Source: DASUPK01 sp036505735 (GTDB lineage: Bacteria; Actinomycetota; Thermoleophilia; Solirubrobacterales; 70-9). Taken from it: a stretch of DNA of 31,299 bases. The stretch spans positions 1 through 31,299 of the forward strand of contig DASXSZ010000159.1 in NCBI GenBank assembly GCA_036505735.1, in the 5' to 3' direction. The notes below the pieces were generated by a model that saw only the letters and a program-made list of their open reading frames with translations, was not told the DNA's origin and ran no database searches. Shown here piece by piece: positions 15,415 through 22,944 of this stretch (positions are counted from its first letter, which is position 1; every line of letters starts with the position of its first letter). The translations under genes were made by a program, and so were the position numbers.

Positions 15415-15420
15415 AGTATA
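15415..15420 (-). promoter_or_regulatory. htpX promoter, -10 box TATACT
   Basis: On the minus strand TATACT lies 42 bases before the htpX ATG, with a weak TTATCG 18 bases further upstream as a possible -35. A strong ribosome-binding site is present nearer the gene. Unlike most promoter candidates in this window, this arrangement gives a normal leader. Confidence 0.5.
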
Positions 15421-15476
15421 GGGAGCCGCTTCAACGTGCGATAAGAGTTCGTCACGATTTCATACCGTGCGGGTTT

Positions 15477-15491
15477 GATACTTTCCTAGTA
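15477..15491 (+). promoter_or_regulatory. Putative -10 (GATACT) overlapped by a small dyad, upstream of the MarR gene
   Basis: GATACT (15477-15482) is ten bases before the GTG start at 15493. It overlaps an inverted repeat TACT-N5-AGTA (15479-15491). MarR proteins typically bind palindromes over their own promoters, so autorepression is plausible, but the arms are only four bases long. Confidence 0.35.
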
Positions 15492-15492
15492 C

Positions 15493-15978
15493 GTGACCAC
15501 CACGAGGAGACGGAGCGAGAGGCAGCAATGGAACCCGGACCTCGGCGTCCTGGCAAGCCAGCTGCTCTTCTCCCTTCAGCATGAGCTCTTCGCCCGCTTG
15601 GCCGAGGACGGATACGGCGACCTCCATCCCCGCCACGGCGCCGTCCTGGCCTACCTCGACGAGGACGGCATCCGCGCCACGGAGCTCGCGCGCCTGTCGG
15701 GTCGCCACAAGCAGATCGTCGGCCGGCTGGTCGACGAACTCGAGGAGCAGGGGTACGTGGAGCGCCGACCGGATCCAGCCGACCGGCGGGCGAAGCTCGT
15801 GGTGCCGACGGAGCGGGGGCTCGAGCAGATGCGGCGTGGCGACGAGATCGTCGCCGACATCGAGGCGCGGCACGCCCAGGCGACCGGCGCCCGTAACTAC
15901 GCCGAGTTCAGGGACGTCCTGCGTGGGGTAGTGGCGAGGTCACGAGAATCGGCGACCGAGGTGGAGGCGAGAGCATGA
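15493..15978 (+). CDS. MarR family transcriptional regulator
   Basis: Winged-helix regulator of 161 residues. The DNA-binding part spans about 40-105: HPRHGAVLAYLDEDGIRATELARLSGRHKQIVGRLVDELEEQGYVERRPDPADRRAKLVVPTERG contains the recognition helix (around 68-85) and the wing with the DxRAK signature of MarR proteins. Helices at both ends would form the dimer interface. No obvious redox cysteines are present. The GTG start is followed by a basic N-terminus. The gene overlaps the downstream PPOX-type oxidoreductase gene by four bases (ATGA), so the pair is probably co-regulated. The ligand is unknown. Confidence 0.88.
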   Translation: MTTTRRRSERQQWNPDLGVLASQLLFSLQHELFARLAEDGYGDLHPRHGAVLAYLDEDGIRATELARLSGRHKQIVGRLVDELEEQGYVERRPDPADRRAKLVVPTERGLEQMRRGDEIVADIEARHAQATGARNYAEFRDVLRGVVARSRESATEVEARA

Positions 15979-16325
15979 GCAGCTTCTCCGAGGAAGAGCT
16001 GGAATACCTGCACGGTGGCCGCCGCTTGGGTCGCATCGCCACCGTGGGCAAGGACGGCACGCCTCATGTGACGCCGGTCGGCTGGAGCCACAACCCCGAA
16101 GAGGACGCAATCGAGGTCGGCGGCCGGGATTTCGCCAACACCAAGAAGTTCCACGACGTCGAGCGCAGCGGCAAAGCGGCGATCGTGATCGACGACCTCG
16201 CCAGCACCGACCCCTGGATGCCGCGAGGCATCGAGGTCCGCGGACGCGCGGAGGCGATCGAGGGTGACCGGCCCCGGATCCGCATCCACGCCGACCGGGT
16301 CAGGTCGTGGGGGCTAGAGGACTGA
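15975..16325 (+). CDS. PPOX-class (F420-dependent type) oxidoreductase
   Basis: Split beta-barrel flavin/deazaflavin protein of 116 residues. GRIATVGKDGTPHVTPVGW (19-37), the strand with GGRDFANTKKFHDVERSGKAAIVIDD (49-74) and the ending RIRIHADRVRSWGLED match the small actinobacterial PPOX subfamily (MSMEG_5819-like) annotated as F420-dependent. These enzymes reduce or bind small substrates using F420 or flavin; the substrate is unknown. It is translationally coupled to the MarR gene, which suggests the regulator controls it in response to a compound it acts on. The last 26 bases overlap the convergent CapA gene. Confidence 0.83.
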   Translation: MSSFSEEELEYLHGGRRLGRIATVGKDGTPHVTPVGWSHNPEEDAIEVGGRDFANTKKFHDVERSGKAAIVIDDLASTDPWMPRGIEVRGRAEAIEGDRPRIRIHADRVRSWGLED

Positions 16326-17292
16326 CGCGGAATCTCTGCTCGGTCACCCGCTCGATCGAGCTCCCAAGCGATCCGCCAGCGTAGGCGAGCCTGGTTGTGA
16401 TCCACTCGGCATCGCTGCCGTACGCAAGACCCGTTCTGCAATAGTCGAGGCGCAGCCCGACCAGCTCAATCGGCGCATCGGCGTCCCCCGGCCGCCAAAG
16501 CGTGAGCACGCCCAGGTCGTTGCGCAGGCGGGGATCCACGGCGTAGTCATCCAGGGCGTCACCAAGGTCGAACAGCACCGGACGGCGCTCCTCCCAGCCG
16601 ACGCCGTGAAAGACGTGGGCGGAGTGACCCGCCACCAGGGTCGCACCCGCGGCGAGCATCTCGGCGGCGGCCTTCCTCTGCCAGCTGGCCGTGTGCGGGT
16701 TCATGTTCGGCCCCCAGTGCGGAAAGGCGATTACGAGATCGCACTCCTCACGGAGCCGCCCCAACTCCGCGATCAGCCAGCTCGGGCGGGCACGGGTCAG
16801 GTTGGCGTGCGCGATCCCCGGCGCATCGGCTCCCGCGGCGTACTCGCGCGGATGGTCGGAGACCGCGAGCAGGCCGACACGCGGACCGGCCGTCTCCACG
16901 ATGACCCCTCGACGCGCGATCTCCTCGTCCCGCGCCGCACCGGCGGTCTCGATTCCCGCTTCCCCGAGCAGCGTCAGCGTGTCGAGCAGCGCCTGCTCCT
17001 CGAAGTCGAGGGCGTGGTTGTTGGCGAGGCCTACAGCCGCAACCCCGATCGCCTGCAGCGATCCCATCGCCGCCGGAGGAGCGCGGAAGAAGAACGGCTT
17101 GCCCGGGATCCGGGTGGTTGGGGTGCCACGCTCGGAAATGCAGCATTCGAGGTTGCAGATCAAGAGGTCGCAGGAGAGGCAGAGCGACCGAAGCTCGTTC
17201 GACCACACATCCTCCGGCGGCACCTGTCCGAGGCGCTCGGCCACGCCGCGCCCGAGCATCACGTCTCCCAGCAACCCGATGGTCGGCTCCAC
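16300..17292 (-). CDS. CapA family protein (metallophosphatase-fold, PGA_cap)
   Basis: Member of the family that includes CapA/PgsA of poly-gamma-glutamate synthesis, of calcineurin-like fold. The 330-residue protein starts at GTG. It contains GLLGDVMLGRGV (6-17), CNLECCIS (46-53), GLANNHALDF (88-97), FPHWGPN (about 205) and AGHSAHVFHGV (about 230-240), together the expected metal-ligand pattern. No signal peptide is evident, unlike many CapA proteins, so a cytoplasmic location is likely. No capB/capC genes are nearby, so a role in polyglutamate is not supported; many isolated homologues have unknown roles. It is divergent from the Rrf2 regulator gene by 55 bases. Confidence 0.83.
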   Translation of the reverse strand: MEPTIGLLGDVMLGRGVAERLGQVPPEDVWSNELRSLCLSCDLLICNLECCISERGTPTTRIPGKPFFFRAPPAAMGSLQAIGVAAVGLANNHALDFEEQALLDTLTLLGEAGIETAGAARDEEIARRGVIVETAGPRVGLLAVSDHPREYAAGADAPGIAHANLTRARPSWLIAELGRLREECDLVIAFPHWGPNMNPHTASWQRKAAAEMLAAGATLVAGHSAHVFHGVGWEERRPVLFDLGDALDDYAVDPRLRNDLGVLTLWRPGDADAPIELVGLRLDYCRTGLAYGSDAEWITTRLAYAGGSLGSSIERVTEQRFRVSPLAPTT

Positions 17293-17332
17293 CCACCAAG
17301 CCTTGCACCGGGGGCATAACCGACCATTCCGC

Positions 17333-17338
17333 TAGGAT
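17333..17338 (+). promoter_or_regulatory. Putative -10 hexamer (TAGGAT) of the Rrf2-suf operon
   Basis: TAGGAT ends nine bases before the ATG at 17348, again without a ribosome-binding site, implying a leaderless transcript. A TTGCAC at 17303-17308 is too far away (24 bases) for a standard -35. If the Rrf2 protein autoregulates, its site should overlap here. Confidence 0.42.
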
Positions 17339-17347
17339 TTCCTGGCG

Positions 17348-17827
17348 ATGCTGTTTTCCACCCGAGCCGAATATGGGGTCCGCCTGATGGTCGAGCTGGG
17401 CCGCCAGGAGGATGGGGCGCCGGTCGCGCTGAGCGCCGTCGCCGAGTCCGAGCGCCTGCCCCTCTCCTATCTCGAGCACCTGGTCGCCAAGCTGCGCAAG
17501 GCCGGGCTGGTCTCCAGCCAGCGCGGCGCCCACGGCGGCTACCGCCTCGGCCGGAGCGCGGACGAGATCGAGATGCTCGAGGTGGTGCAGGCGCTCGAGG
17601 GCGCGATCGCCCCGATGGAATGCTTTCAGGCGGATCCGGAGGGCAAGGTCTCCTGTTCGCACGAGACCGACGGCGACCAAGCCTGCGCAACCAAGCTTCT
17701 CTGGACCCGGGTCCAGGGCGGCGTCACCAAGGCACTCGCCGGCACCACCCTGGCCGAGCTGGTCGAGTTCTCGGATCAGCATGCGCCCGCCTCGGCCGAG
17801 CGCCGCACCGCGGCCACAGCCGCGTAG
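17348..17827 (+). CDS. Rrf2 family transcriptional regulator (IscR-like), head of suf operon
   Basis: Predicted iron-sulfur-sensing regulator of cluster assembly. The 159-residue protein has the Rrf2 winged helix: FSTRAEYGVRLMVELG (3-18), LPLSYLEHLVAKLRKAGLVSSQRGAHGGYRL (37-67) with the recognition helix at 39-52 and the GGYRL wing. Three cysteines (Cys92, Cys103, Cys113) occupy the cluster-binding loop. The spacing is wider than the 92/98/104 of E. coli IscR, but the number fits a [2Fe-2S] site. It is followed by sufC after 30 bases. Note that the better-known actinobacterial SufR belongs to another family, so this is an IscR-type alternative. Confidence 0.88.
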   Translation: MLFSTRAEYGVRLMVELGRQEDGAPVALSAVAESERLPLSYLEHLVAKLRKAGLVSSQRGAHGGYRLGRSADEIEMLEVVQALEGAIAPMECFQADPEGKVSCSHETDGDQACATKLLWTRVQGGVTKALAGTTLAELVEFSDQHAPASAERRTAATAA

Positions 17828-17846
17828 GCAACTTCAAACCGAACTT

Positions 17847-17851
17847 AGGAG
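17847..17851 (+). promoter_or_regulatory. Ribosome-binding site AGGAG deciding the sufC TTG start
   Basis: AGGAG sits six bases before TTG 17858. No ATG or GTG in frame is better placed, so this supports a UUG initiation codon for sufC. Confidence 0.7.
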
Positions 17852-17857
17852 TCCGAA

Positions 17858-18625
17858 TTGGCAGAGCTCGAGATCCGCAACCTGCACGTGACCGCCGAGG
17901 GCAAGGAGATCCTCAAGGGCGTCAGCCTGGACGTAGAGAAGGGTTCGATCCATGCGCTGATGGGCCCGAACGGCTCCGGCAAGTCGACGCTCGCCAACGC
18001 GATCATGGGCCACCCGAGCCTCGATGTCACGGAAGGGACGATCACCTTCAAGGGTGAGGACATCACCGAGGCCGCCCCGGACGAGCGCTCGCGGATGGGC
18101 CTCTTCATGGCCTTCCAGTACCCCGTCGCGATCCCCGGCGTCACCGTCGCCAAGTACCTCCGCATGGCCGTCAACGCCCATCGCGGGGCCGAGGAGGAGG
18201 AGCCCGTGAAGCTGAAGGAGTTCCGCAAGCAGACCGAGGAGGCGATGGCCCTCACCAACATCCCGAAGGAGTTCTCCTCGCGCTACGTCAACGACGGCTT
18301 CTCCGGGGGTGAGAAGAAGCGGATGGAGATCCTCCAGCTGGCGATGCTGCGCCCCGAGATGGCGGTCCTCGACGAGACCGACTCCGGGCTCGACATCGAC
18401 GCGCTGCGGGTGGTCGCCGAGGGTGTCAACCGCTTCGCCGGCCCCGACATGGGCGTCCTGATCATCACCCACTACCAGCGGATCCTCCACCTGATCGAGC
18501 CGGACGCCGTGCACGTCCTCTACGACGGGCGGATCGTCAAGGAGGGCGGCCCCGAGCTGGTGGAGCAACTCGAGGCGAAGGGATACGGCTGGATCAAGGA
18601 CGAGGTGGAGGCCGCGGCGGCGTAG
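17858..18625 (+). CDS. sufC: Fe-S cluster assembly ATPase SufC
   Basis: Soluble ABC-type ATPase that energises the SufBCD scaffold. The 255-residue protein has Walker A GPNGSGKST (36-44), a Q-loop in FQYPVAIPG (86-94, SufC-typical), signature SGGEKKRME (149-157), Walker B AVLDETDSGLD (169-179) and the switch His205 in ITHYQR. The SGGEKKR and DETDSGLDID forms are specific to SufC. It starts at TTG with a good ribosome-binding site. Its partners SufB and SufD are encoded 4.6 kb downstream instead of adjacent. A tight GC-rich hairpin overlaps its stop codon. Confidence 0.96.
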   Translation: MAELEIRNLHVTAEGKEILKGVSLDVEKGSIHALMGPNGSGKSTLANAIMGHPSLDVTEGTITFKGEDITEAAPDERSRMGLFMAFQYPVAIPGVTVAKYLRMAVNAHRGAEEEEPVKLKEFRKQTEEAMALTNIPKEFSSRYVNDGFSGGEKKRMEILQLAMLRPEMAVLDETDSGLDIDALRVVAEGVNRFAGPDMGVLIITHYQRILHLIEPDAVHVLYDGRIVKEGGPELVEQLEAKGYGWIKDEVEAAAA

Positions 18626-18633
18626 CCGCCGCG
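18613..18633 (+). other. Hairpin over the sufC stop codon (9-bp stem, 3-base loop)
   Basis: Arms at 18613-18621 and 18625-18633 are perfectly complementary; the GTA loop and the first base of the second arm include the sufC TAG. It lies just ahead of the sufS ATG (18641). No T-run follows, so it is not a terminator. It may affect sufS translation or mRNA processing. Confidence 0.45.
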
Positions 18634-18640
18634 CGCGAGC

Positions 18641-19897
18641 ATGGAGCCCACTGCGACGACAGCGCCCGCTCTCCCCCGCTCGCTCGAGGAGATCCGAGCC
18701 GAGTTCCCGATACTCGGTCGTGAGATCCACGGCGTCCCGCTGGCCTACCTCGACAACGGCGCCACGGCTCAGAAGCCTCTCGCGGTGATCGAAGCGCTCG
18801 ACCGCTACTGGCGCGAGCAGAACGCGAACGTTCACCGCGGTGTCCACACCCTCTCGGAGGAGGCGACTGCCCTCTACGAGGAGGCCCGCCAGACGGTCGC
18901 CGGGCACCTCGGCGCCGACCGCCGCGAGGTGATCTTCGTCCGCAACGCCACCGAGGCGCTCAACCTGGTCGCCTACTCCTGGGGCAGGACGAACCTCTCG
19001 GCTGACGACCGGATCGTGGTCACCGAGATGGAGCATCACTCGAACGTGGTCCCCTGGTACCAGGTGACGCAGGAGACGGGAGCCCATCTCGACTGGGCGC
19101 CGATCGACGGCGAGGGCCGCCTGGACATCGACGCGTTCGCCACGCTGCTCGAGCGCGGGCCCAAGCTCGTCTGCGTGGCCCACATCTCAAACGTCCTCGG
19201 CACGATCAACCCGATCGCCGAGATCGGTCGGATGGCCCACGACGCCGGTGCGCTGCTGGTCGTCGACGGGGCCCAGGCCGGTCCGAAGCTCGAGCTCGAC
19301 ATGGCCGATCTCGGCGTCGACTTCTACGCGATCACAGCCCACAAGATGTACGGCCCGACCGGTGTTGGCGCGCTCTTCGGCCGTCGCGAGTTGCTCGAGG
19401 AGATGCCCCCGTTCATCGGCGGCGGCTCGATGATCCGGAAGGTCTCGAAGGAGCTGATCACCTGGGCGGACCTGCCGGCGAAGTTCGAGGGCGGCACCCC
19501 GGCGATCGGCGAGGCGATCGGCTTCGGTATGGCGGTTCGCTGGCTCGAGGAGCTCGGCCTGCCGGCCGTCCACGCGGCCGAGGCGGAGCTCACCGCGTAC
19601 GCGCTCGAGCGGGTGGCCGAGGTGTCCGGCCTGACAATCTTCGGCCCGCCGGCGGGCGACGACCGGGGCGGAATCGTCTCCTTCGCCATGGATGGCGTCC
19701 ACGCCCACGACGTCTCCGAGATTCTCGACCGGCACGGCGTCGCCGTCCGGGCCGGCCACCACTGCGCCCAGGTGCTGATGCAGCGGCTCGGCGTCCCGGC
19801 CACCGCTCGCGCCAGCCTCGCGGTCTACAACACACGCGACGAGGTCGACCGCCTGATCGAGGGCCTACTCGACACCCGGCGGGTCTTCGAGCTGTAG
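18641..19897 (+). CDS. sufS: Cysteine desulfurase SufS
   Basis: PLP enzyme that takes sulfur from cysteine as a persulfide for Fe-S assembly. The 418-residue protein shows YLDNGATAQKP (36-46), NATEALNLVAYSWG (102-115), EMEHHSNVVPW (129-139), the PLP lysine in AHKMYGPTGVG (Lys235) and the persulfide Cys375 in RAGHHCAQ. The short loop around Cys375 and the overall pattern indicate a group II (SufS/SufE-type) enzyme that hands sulfur to SufU. Length is normal. It lies 15 bases after sufC, with only a weak ribosome-binding site. Confidence 0.96.
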   Translation: MEPTATTAPALPRSLEEIRAEFPILGREIHGVPLAYLDNGATAQKPLAVIEALDRYWREQNANVHRGVHTLSEEATALYEEARQTVAGHLGADRREVIFVRNATEALNLVAYSWGRTNLSADDRIVVTEMEHHSNVVPWYQVTQETGAHLDWAPIDGEGRLDIDAFATLLERGPKLVCVAHISNVLGTINPIAEIGRMAHDAGALLVVDGAQAGPKLELDMADLGVDFYAITAHKMYGPTGVGALFGRRELLEEMPPFIGGGSMIRKVSKELITWADLPAKFEGGTPAIGEAIGFGMAVRWLEELGLPAVHAAEAELTAYALERVAEVSGLTIFGPPAGDDRGGIVSFAMDGVHAHDVSEILDRHGVAVRAGHHCAQVLMQRLGVPATARASLAVYNTRDEVDRLIEGLLDTRRVFEL

Positions 19898-19905
19898 TTA
19901 TGCGA

Positions 19906-19942
19906 GGGTGCGGCGCAGGCGAAGCCGAGGCGCAGCCCGTTT
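19906..19942 (+). terminator. Imperfect hairpin followed by GTTT: weak terminator or attenuator between sufS and sufU
   Basis: Bases 19906-19920 pair with 19924-19938 around a GAA triloop, with two bulges and two mismatches, and are followed by GTTTAAA. The T-run is short, so partial read-through is likely. The same AT-rich run could serve as the -10 of a sufU promoter. Confidence 0.35.
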
Positions 19943-19946
19943 AAAT
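19941..19946 (+). promoter_or_regulatory. AT-rich hexamer (TTAAAT) upstream of sufU, possible internal promoter
   Basis: The hexamer is seven bases before the sufU ATG, the same distance as the other leaderless promoter candidates here, but it departs from TANNNT. GTGAGG just before the ATG could instead be a poor ribosome-binding site. Confidence 0.28.
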
Positions 19947-19953
19947 GTGAGGC

Positions 19954-20379
19954 ATGGACGAGCTCTATCGAGATCAGATCCTCGAGCACTACAAGCGCCC
20001 GCACCACTTTGGGCGCCTGGCCGAATACGACCTCGACTTCGAGGACTCGAACCCCTTCTGCGGTGACGAGCAGCACCTCTTCCTGAAGCTCGATGGTGAC
20101 GGCAAGGTCTCCGAGGTCGCCTTCGAGGGACAGGGGTGCGCGATCTCAACCGCGGCGACCTCGCTGCTCACCGATGAGCTCGAGGGGATGACTCGCGAGG
20201 AGATCCTCGCGCTGCCCAAGGACTTCGTCCTCGATCTGCTCGGAATCGACATCTCGGCGACACGCATGAAATGCGCGATGCTCGGCCTCAAGGTCGTCAA
20301 GGGCGCAAGCCTCGGCCAGGCGGCCGACTGGGAGGACGAGGGCGAGCCGGGCGACCCCGCCGAGGCCGCCTCTCTTTAG
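19954..20379 (+). CDS. sufU: SufU family zinc-dependent sulfur-transfer/scaffold protein
   Basis: Partner of SufS that accepts its persulfide in Gram-positive and actinobacterial SUF systems. The 141-residue protein has LYRDQILEHYKRPHHFG (4-20), Cys36 and Asp38 in NPFCGD, Cys62 in GQGCAIS and Cys107 in RMKCAML. These are the three Cys plus Asp zinc ligands of SufU, and the roughly 20-residue insertion between the second and third Cys relative to IscU is present. The acidic C-terminus is variable. It is separated from sufS by 56 bases that contain a possible attenuator. Confidence 0.94.
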   Translation: MDELYRDQILEHYKRPHHFGRLAEYDLDFEDSNPFCGDEQHLFLKLDGDGKVSEVAFEGQGCAISTAATSLLTDELEGMTREEILALPKDFVLDLLGIDISATRMKCAMLGLKVVKGASLGQAADWEDEGEPGDPAEAASL

Positions 20380-20422
20380 AGAGCGGGATGCGGCGCTCAG
20401 GGCCGCCGAGATGGCGTAGCTC

Positions 20423-22246
20423 CTACCACGAGCCGCCGCCGCCTCCGCCCCCGCCTCCGCCGCCACCGCCGCTGAAGCCCCCGCCCCCGCCGCTGGAGGA
20501 CTCGGGAGCGACCTGGGAGGAGAAGCCCGAGCTGAACTGGCCGGCGTTGAAGGTGGAGCCGATGTAGGCACCGGTCAGGTATCCGGACGACCAGGAGCCG
20601 TCCGAGCTCTGCAGGACCGGCTCGGGGATGCGCCCGGACTTGATCATCCGATCCGCGGTCCCGAACGCGACGCCGTAGATCAGGATCTTCTTCCAGAGCT
20701 CGAGCGTGGCCGGCGGATCGTCCTTCAGGCGCGGGAAGTCGTCGGTCCAGCGCTGGAATGACTCCCACTTCGCCGAGCGCTCGCGGTCCTCGCGGTTGAG
20801 CCGCTTCAGCCGGCGGGCGGGCCAGAGCGCGACGATCGCGACCCCGGCGGCCCCGATCGCGGCCGTCACGAACCACTTCCCCTCGACGTTGTTCTGGATC
20901 AGGCAGATCACCGCGACCAGCGCTGCCCCGATGAATGCGACCAGCAGGCTGAGCGGGTTGAGGTTGCGGTCCCACTCGAGCTGCCCCTCGTCGGCGGCGT
21001 TCAGCGATCCCGTCATCTTCTCCCAGCGCGCGCGCCAGGTCGCGCTGTGCTCCGGGATCCGATCCTTCATCTCGCTGAGCGGCACCGAGTCGTCCTTGAC
21101 CAGCTCATCGAAGAAGTCGAGCGTGTCCTTCTCGTAGGGCTCGAGCTTCGCGTCGCTGGGGCGCTTGCTCGCCACCTTGATCGCCAAATCCAGTTTCTCG
21201 TCATCTGTGGTGGCGTTCTTCGTGTCGTAGTAGCCACGTTCCACCAGGTCGAGCAGCGTGGCGAGCACCGTGTCGTCGGAATCCTCGCCCTCGTGGGAAA
21301 GCCCGTAGGCGAGCGCCGGGCTGGCGTCGTCGGGCGGCTGGGGGACATACTTGGGCGTCGAGGTCGGATGCTCCCTCGTCAGCCAGAGCATCAGGGCCAG
21401 GGCGAGGAGCAGGAGGGCCGTGATCAGCCCGGCGAGCAGCTCGGCGTGGTGGGTGACGAAGCGCTTGGTCTTGTTCCAGGGCGAGTTGAAGTCGTCGGTC
21501 AGGTCCTGCTCCTCGGCGAGGATCGCTGGGAGGCCGTTCCCGCTGTGCTCTCCGGCGGCGCTCACATCTTGCCCCGGCTGTCGCGGAATGGTCACCCGGA
21601 GCTCGACGAACTGGTGGGCGGGCACGTTCGACGCGTCCAGGGTCGCCTCTCCCTGCCCGCGCACGGCTTTGCCCTCGACGTCGCGCGGGTGGCCCCACAC
21701 CCGGTACAGCGGGTTGCCGGGATCGAGCGCCGGGTCCTTCAGGTCAGCGGTCAGGTGATCGAGGCTGAAGTCCCACTGGTCCCCCCACACCTTCCAGTAG
21801 AGGTCGATCACGTCGTCGTAGGCGCGCACATGGTCCCGGGCGGTAACTCGGTAGGAAATGATGAACGTGCGCTGCTCGTCGCTGGCGTTGTGGTGCCAGA
21901 CGATCCGGACGCCCTCGGGAATACTGGTGGCGCCGAACCGGCCGGTCTGGTCGGTGCAGCCGAAGGTCGTGCAGCCGCCCGGCTGGTAGAGCCGATTCCC
22001 CTCCCGGACGCTGATGCTGTGCGCATCGATGGTCTCGCCACCGCTCAGCGGGATGTCGCGGTAGGAGGCGTGGTAGTCGCCCTGGTAGTCGAAGGTGAGC
22101 CGCTCGGCCACCAGCAGGCTCGCGTCCTTGGCGAGCCGCAGGCTGACGTCGGCGTCGGTGACGTCGGCACTCTTGGCCAAAGCCCCGGCGGGAAGAGCGA
22201 GCAGCGCCGACACGGCGGCGATCGCACTGAGCAGACCGCGCCGCAT
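20423..22246 (-). CDS. DUF2207 membrane protein with poly-glycine C-terminus
   Basis: Conserved membrane protein of unknown function, often found beside lemA. The 607-residue protein has a signal peptide (1-24, cleavage after ALA). A large extracytoplasmic beta-rich domain (25-about 255) contains the family's SYRDIPL motif near residue 61. A membrane helix follows near 265-290 and a cytoplasmic domain spans about 300-420. Two further hydrophobic segments lie near 430-475. The end is SGGGGGFSGGGGG... with a run of 13 Gly before the final Ser-Trp (20432-20470), a typical DUF2207/TPM-like tail. It follows lemA by eight bases. Its role is unknown; a membrane quality-control or stress function is sometimes suggested. 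Confidence 0.87.
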   Translation of the reverse strand: MRRGLLSAIAAVSALLALPAGALAKSADVTDADVSLRLAKDASLLVAERLTFDYQGDYHASYRDIPLSGGETIDAHSISVREGNRLYQPGGCTTFGCTDQTGRFGATSIPEGVRIVWHHNASDEQRTFIISYRVTARDHVRAYDDVIDLYWKVWGDQWDFSLDHLTADLKDPALDPGNPLYRVWGHPRDVEGKAVRGQGEATLDASNVPAHQFVELRVTIPRQPGQDVSAAGEHSGNGLPAILAEEQDLTDDFNSPWNKTKRFVTHHAELLAGLITALLLLALALMLWLTREHPTSTPKYVPQPPDDASPALAYGLSHEGEDSDDTVLATLLDLVERGYYDTKNATTDDEKLDLAIKVASKRPSDAKLEPYEKDTLDFFDELVKDDSVPLSEMKDRIPEHSATWRARWEKMTGSLNAADEGQLEWDRNLNPLSLLVAFIGAALVAVICLIQNNVEGKWFVTAAIGAAGVAIVALWPARRLKRLNREDRERSAKWESFQRWTDDFPRLKDDPPATLELWKKILIYGVAFGTADRMIKSGRIPEPVLQSSDGSWSSGYLTGAYIGSTFNAGQFSSGFSSQVAPESSSGGGGGFSGGGGGGGGGGGGGSW

Positions 22247-22254
22247 CCCGAACC

Positions 22255-22848
22255 TCAGGCCTTCGGCTCCTTCGCCGCGGCCGGGGTCCCGTCCTGCGAG
22301 AAGCTCACCTCGGGCGTCGCCTCCGCCTCCTTGGGCGCGTCGAAGAACTGACGCGGCTCGAAGTGGAAGGAGTTCGCGACAAGCACCGCCGGGAACTGCT
22401 GGATCAGGGTGTTGTAGGTCTGGACCGTGTCGTTGTAGACGCGGCGGGTGATCTGGATCTGGTCCTCGGTGTCCGAGAGCTGAGCCTGGAGCTGCTGGAA
22501 GTTCTCGGTCGCGCGGAGCTGCGGATACTGCTCGGCCACGGCCATCAGCCGACCGATCGCCGCCGTCAGTACGTCCTCGGCGGCGGCCTGGGTCGGGGGC
22601 GCCTTCACCGCGACGGCCCCCCTGCGCGCCTTGGCTACCTCCTCGAAGGTCTCGCGCTCGTGCGTCGCGTAGCCCTTCACTGACTCGACCAGGTTCGGGA
22701 TCAGGTCATGGCGGCGCTGGAGGGCCGTCTCGATCTGCGCCCAGCTGTTGTCGACCGCGTTGCGGCGGGAGACCATCCGGTTGTAGGTGAACCAGATGGC
22801 GATCGCCAGGACGAGCAGGATCCCCAGGATGATCAGGACGAGGGTCAA
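22255..22848 (-). CDS. LemA family protein
   Basis: Small membrane-anchored coiled-coil protein of 197 residues. An N-terminal hydrophobic helix (1-22) is followed by YNRMVSRRNAVDNSWAQIET and QRRHDLIPNLVESVKGYATHE (about 49-69), both family hallmarks. The conserved ENFQQLQAQLSDTEDQI and RRVYNDTVQTYNTLIQQFP stretches follow. The last 25 residues are variable. TTG is used as start because the hydrophobic anchor begins immediately after it. It forms a two-gene minus-strand operon with the DUF2207 gene, a frequent pairing, and splits the two halves of the SUF locus. Molecular function is unknown. Confidence 0.9.
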   Translation of the reverse strand: MTLVLIILGILLVLAIAIWFTYNRMVSRRNAVDNSWAQIETALQRRHDLIPNLVESVKGYATHERETFEEVAKARRGAVAVKAPPTQAAAEDVLTAAIGRLMAVAEQYPQLRATENFQQLQAQLSDTEDQIQITRRVYNDTVQTYNTLIQQFPAVLVANSFHFEPRQFFDAPKEAEATPEVSFSQDGTPAAAKEPKA

Positions 22849-22944
22849 GGCGCGCCTACCGTAACGGTTCCGGGGGCTGCCGTCATATGAGCCCGGCGGG
22901 CACTCTCGCTAAACTGCAAATCCGACTTCGCGGGTAGGAATAAC

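Noticed and set aside
17834..19183. Open minus-strand frame opposite sufC and sufS
   Set aside because: Composition typical of antisense shadow; the plus strand has all SufC and SufS motifs.
21047..22351. Plus-strand frame opposite the DUF2207 gene
   Set aside because: No signal or domain; the minus strand carries the signal peptide, membrane segments and poly-Gly tail.
17321..22944. Shared GGATTT and GGAAT elements upstream of the Rrf2 gene and the Rieske gene as a common Rrf2 operator
   Set aside because: The elements occur in both gaps, but spacing differs (4 versus 13 bases) and one site is inverted, so chance is as likely.
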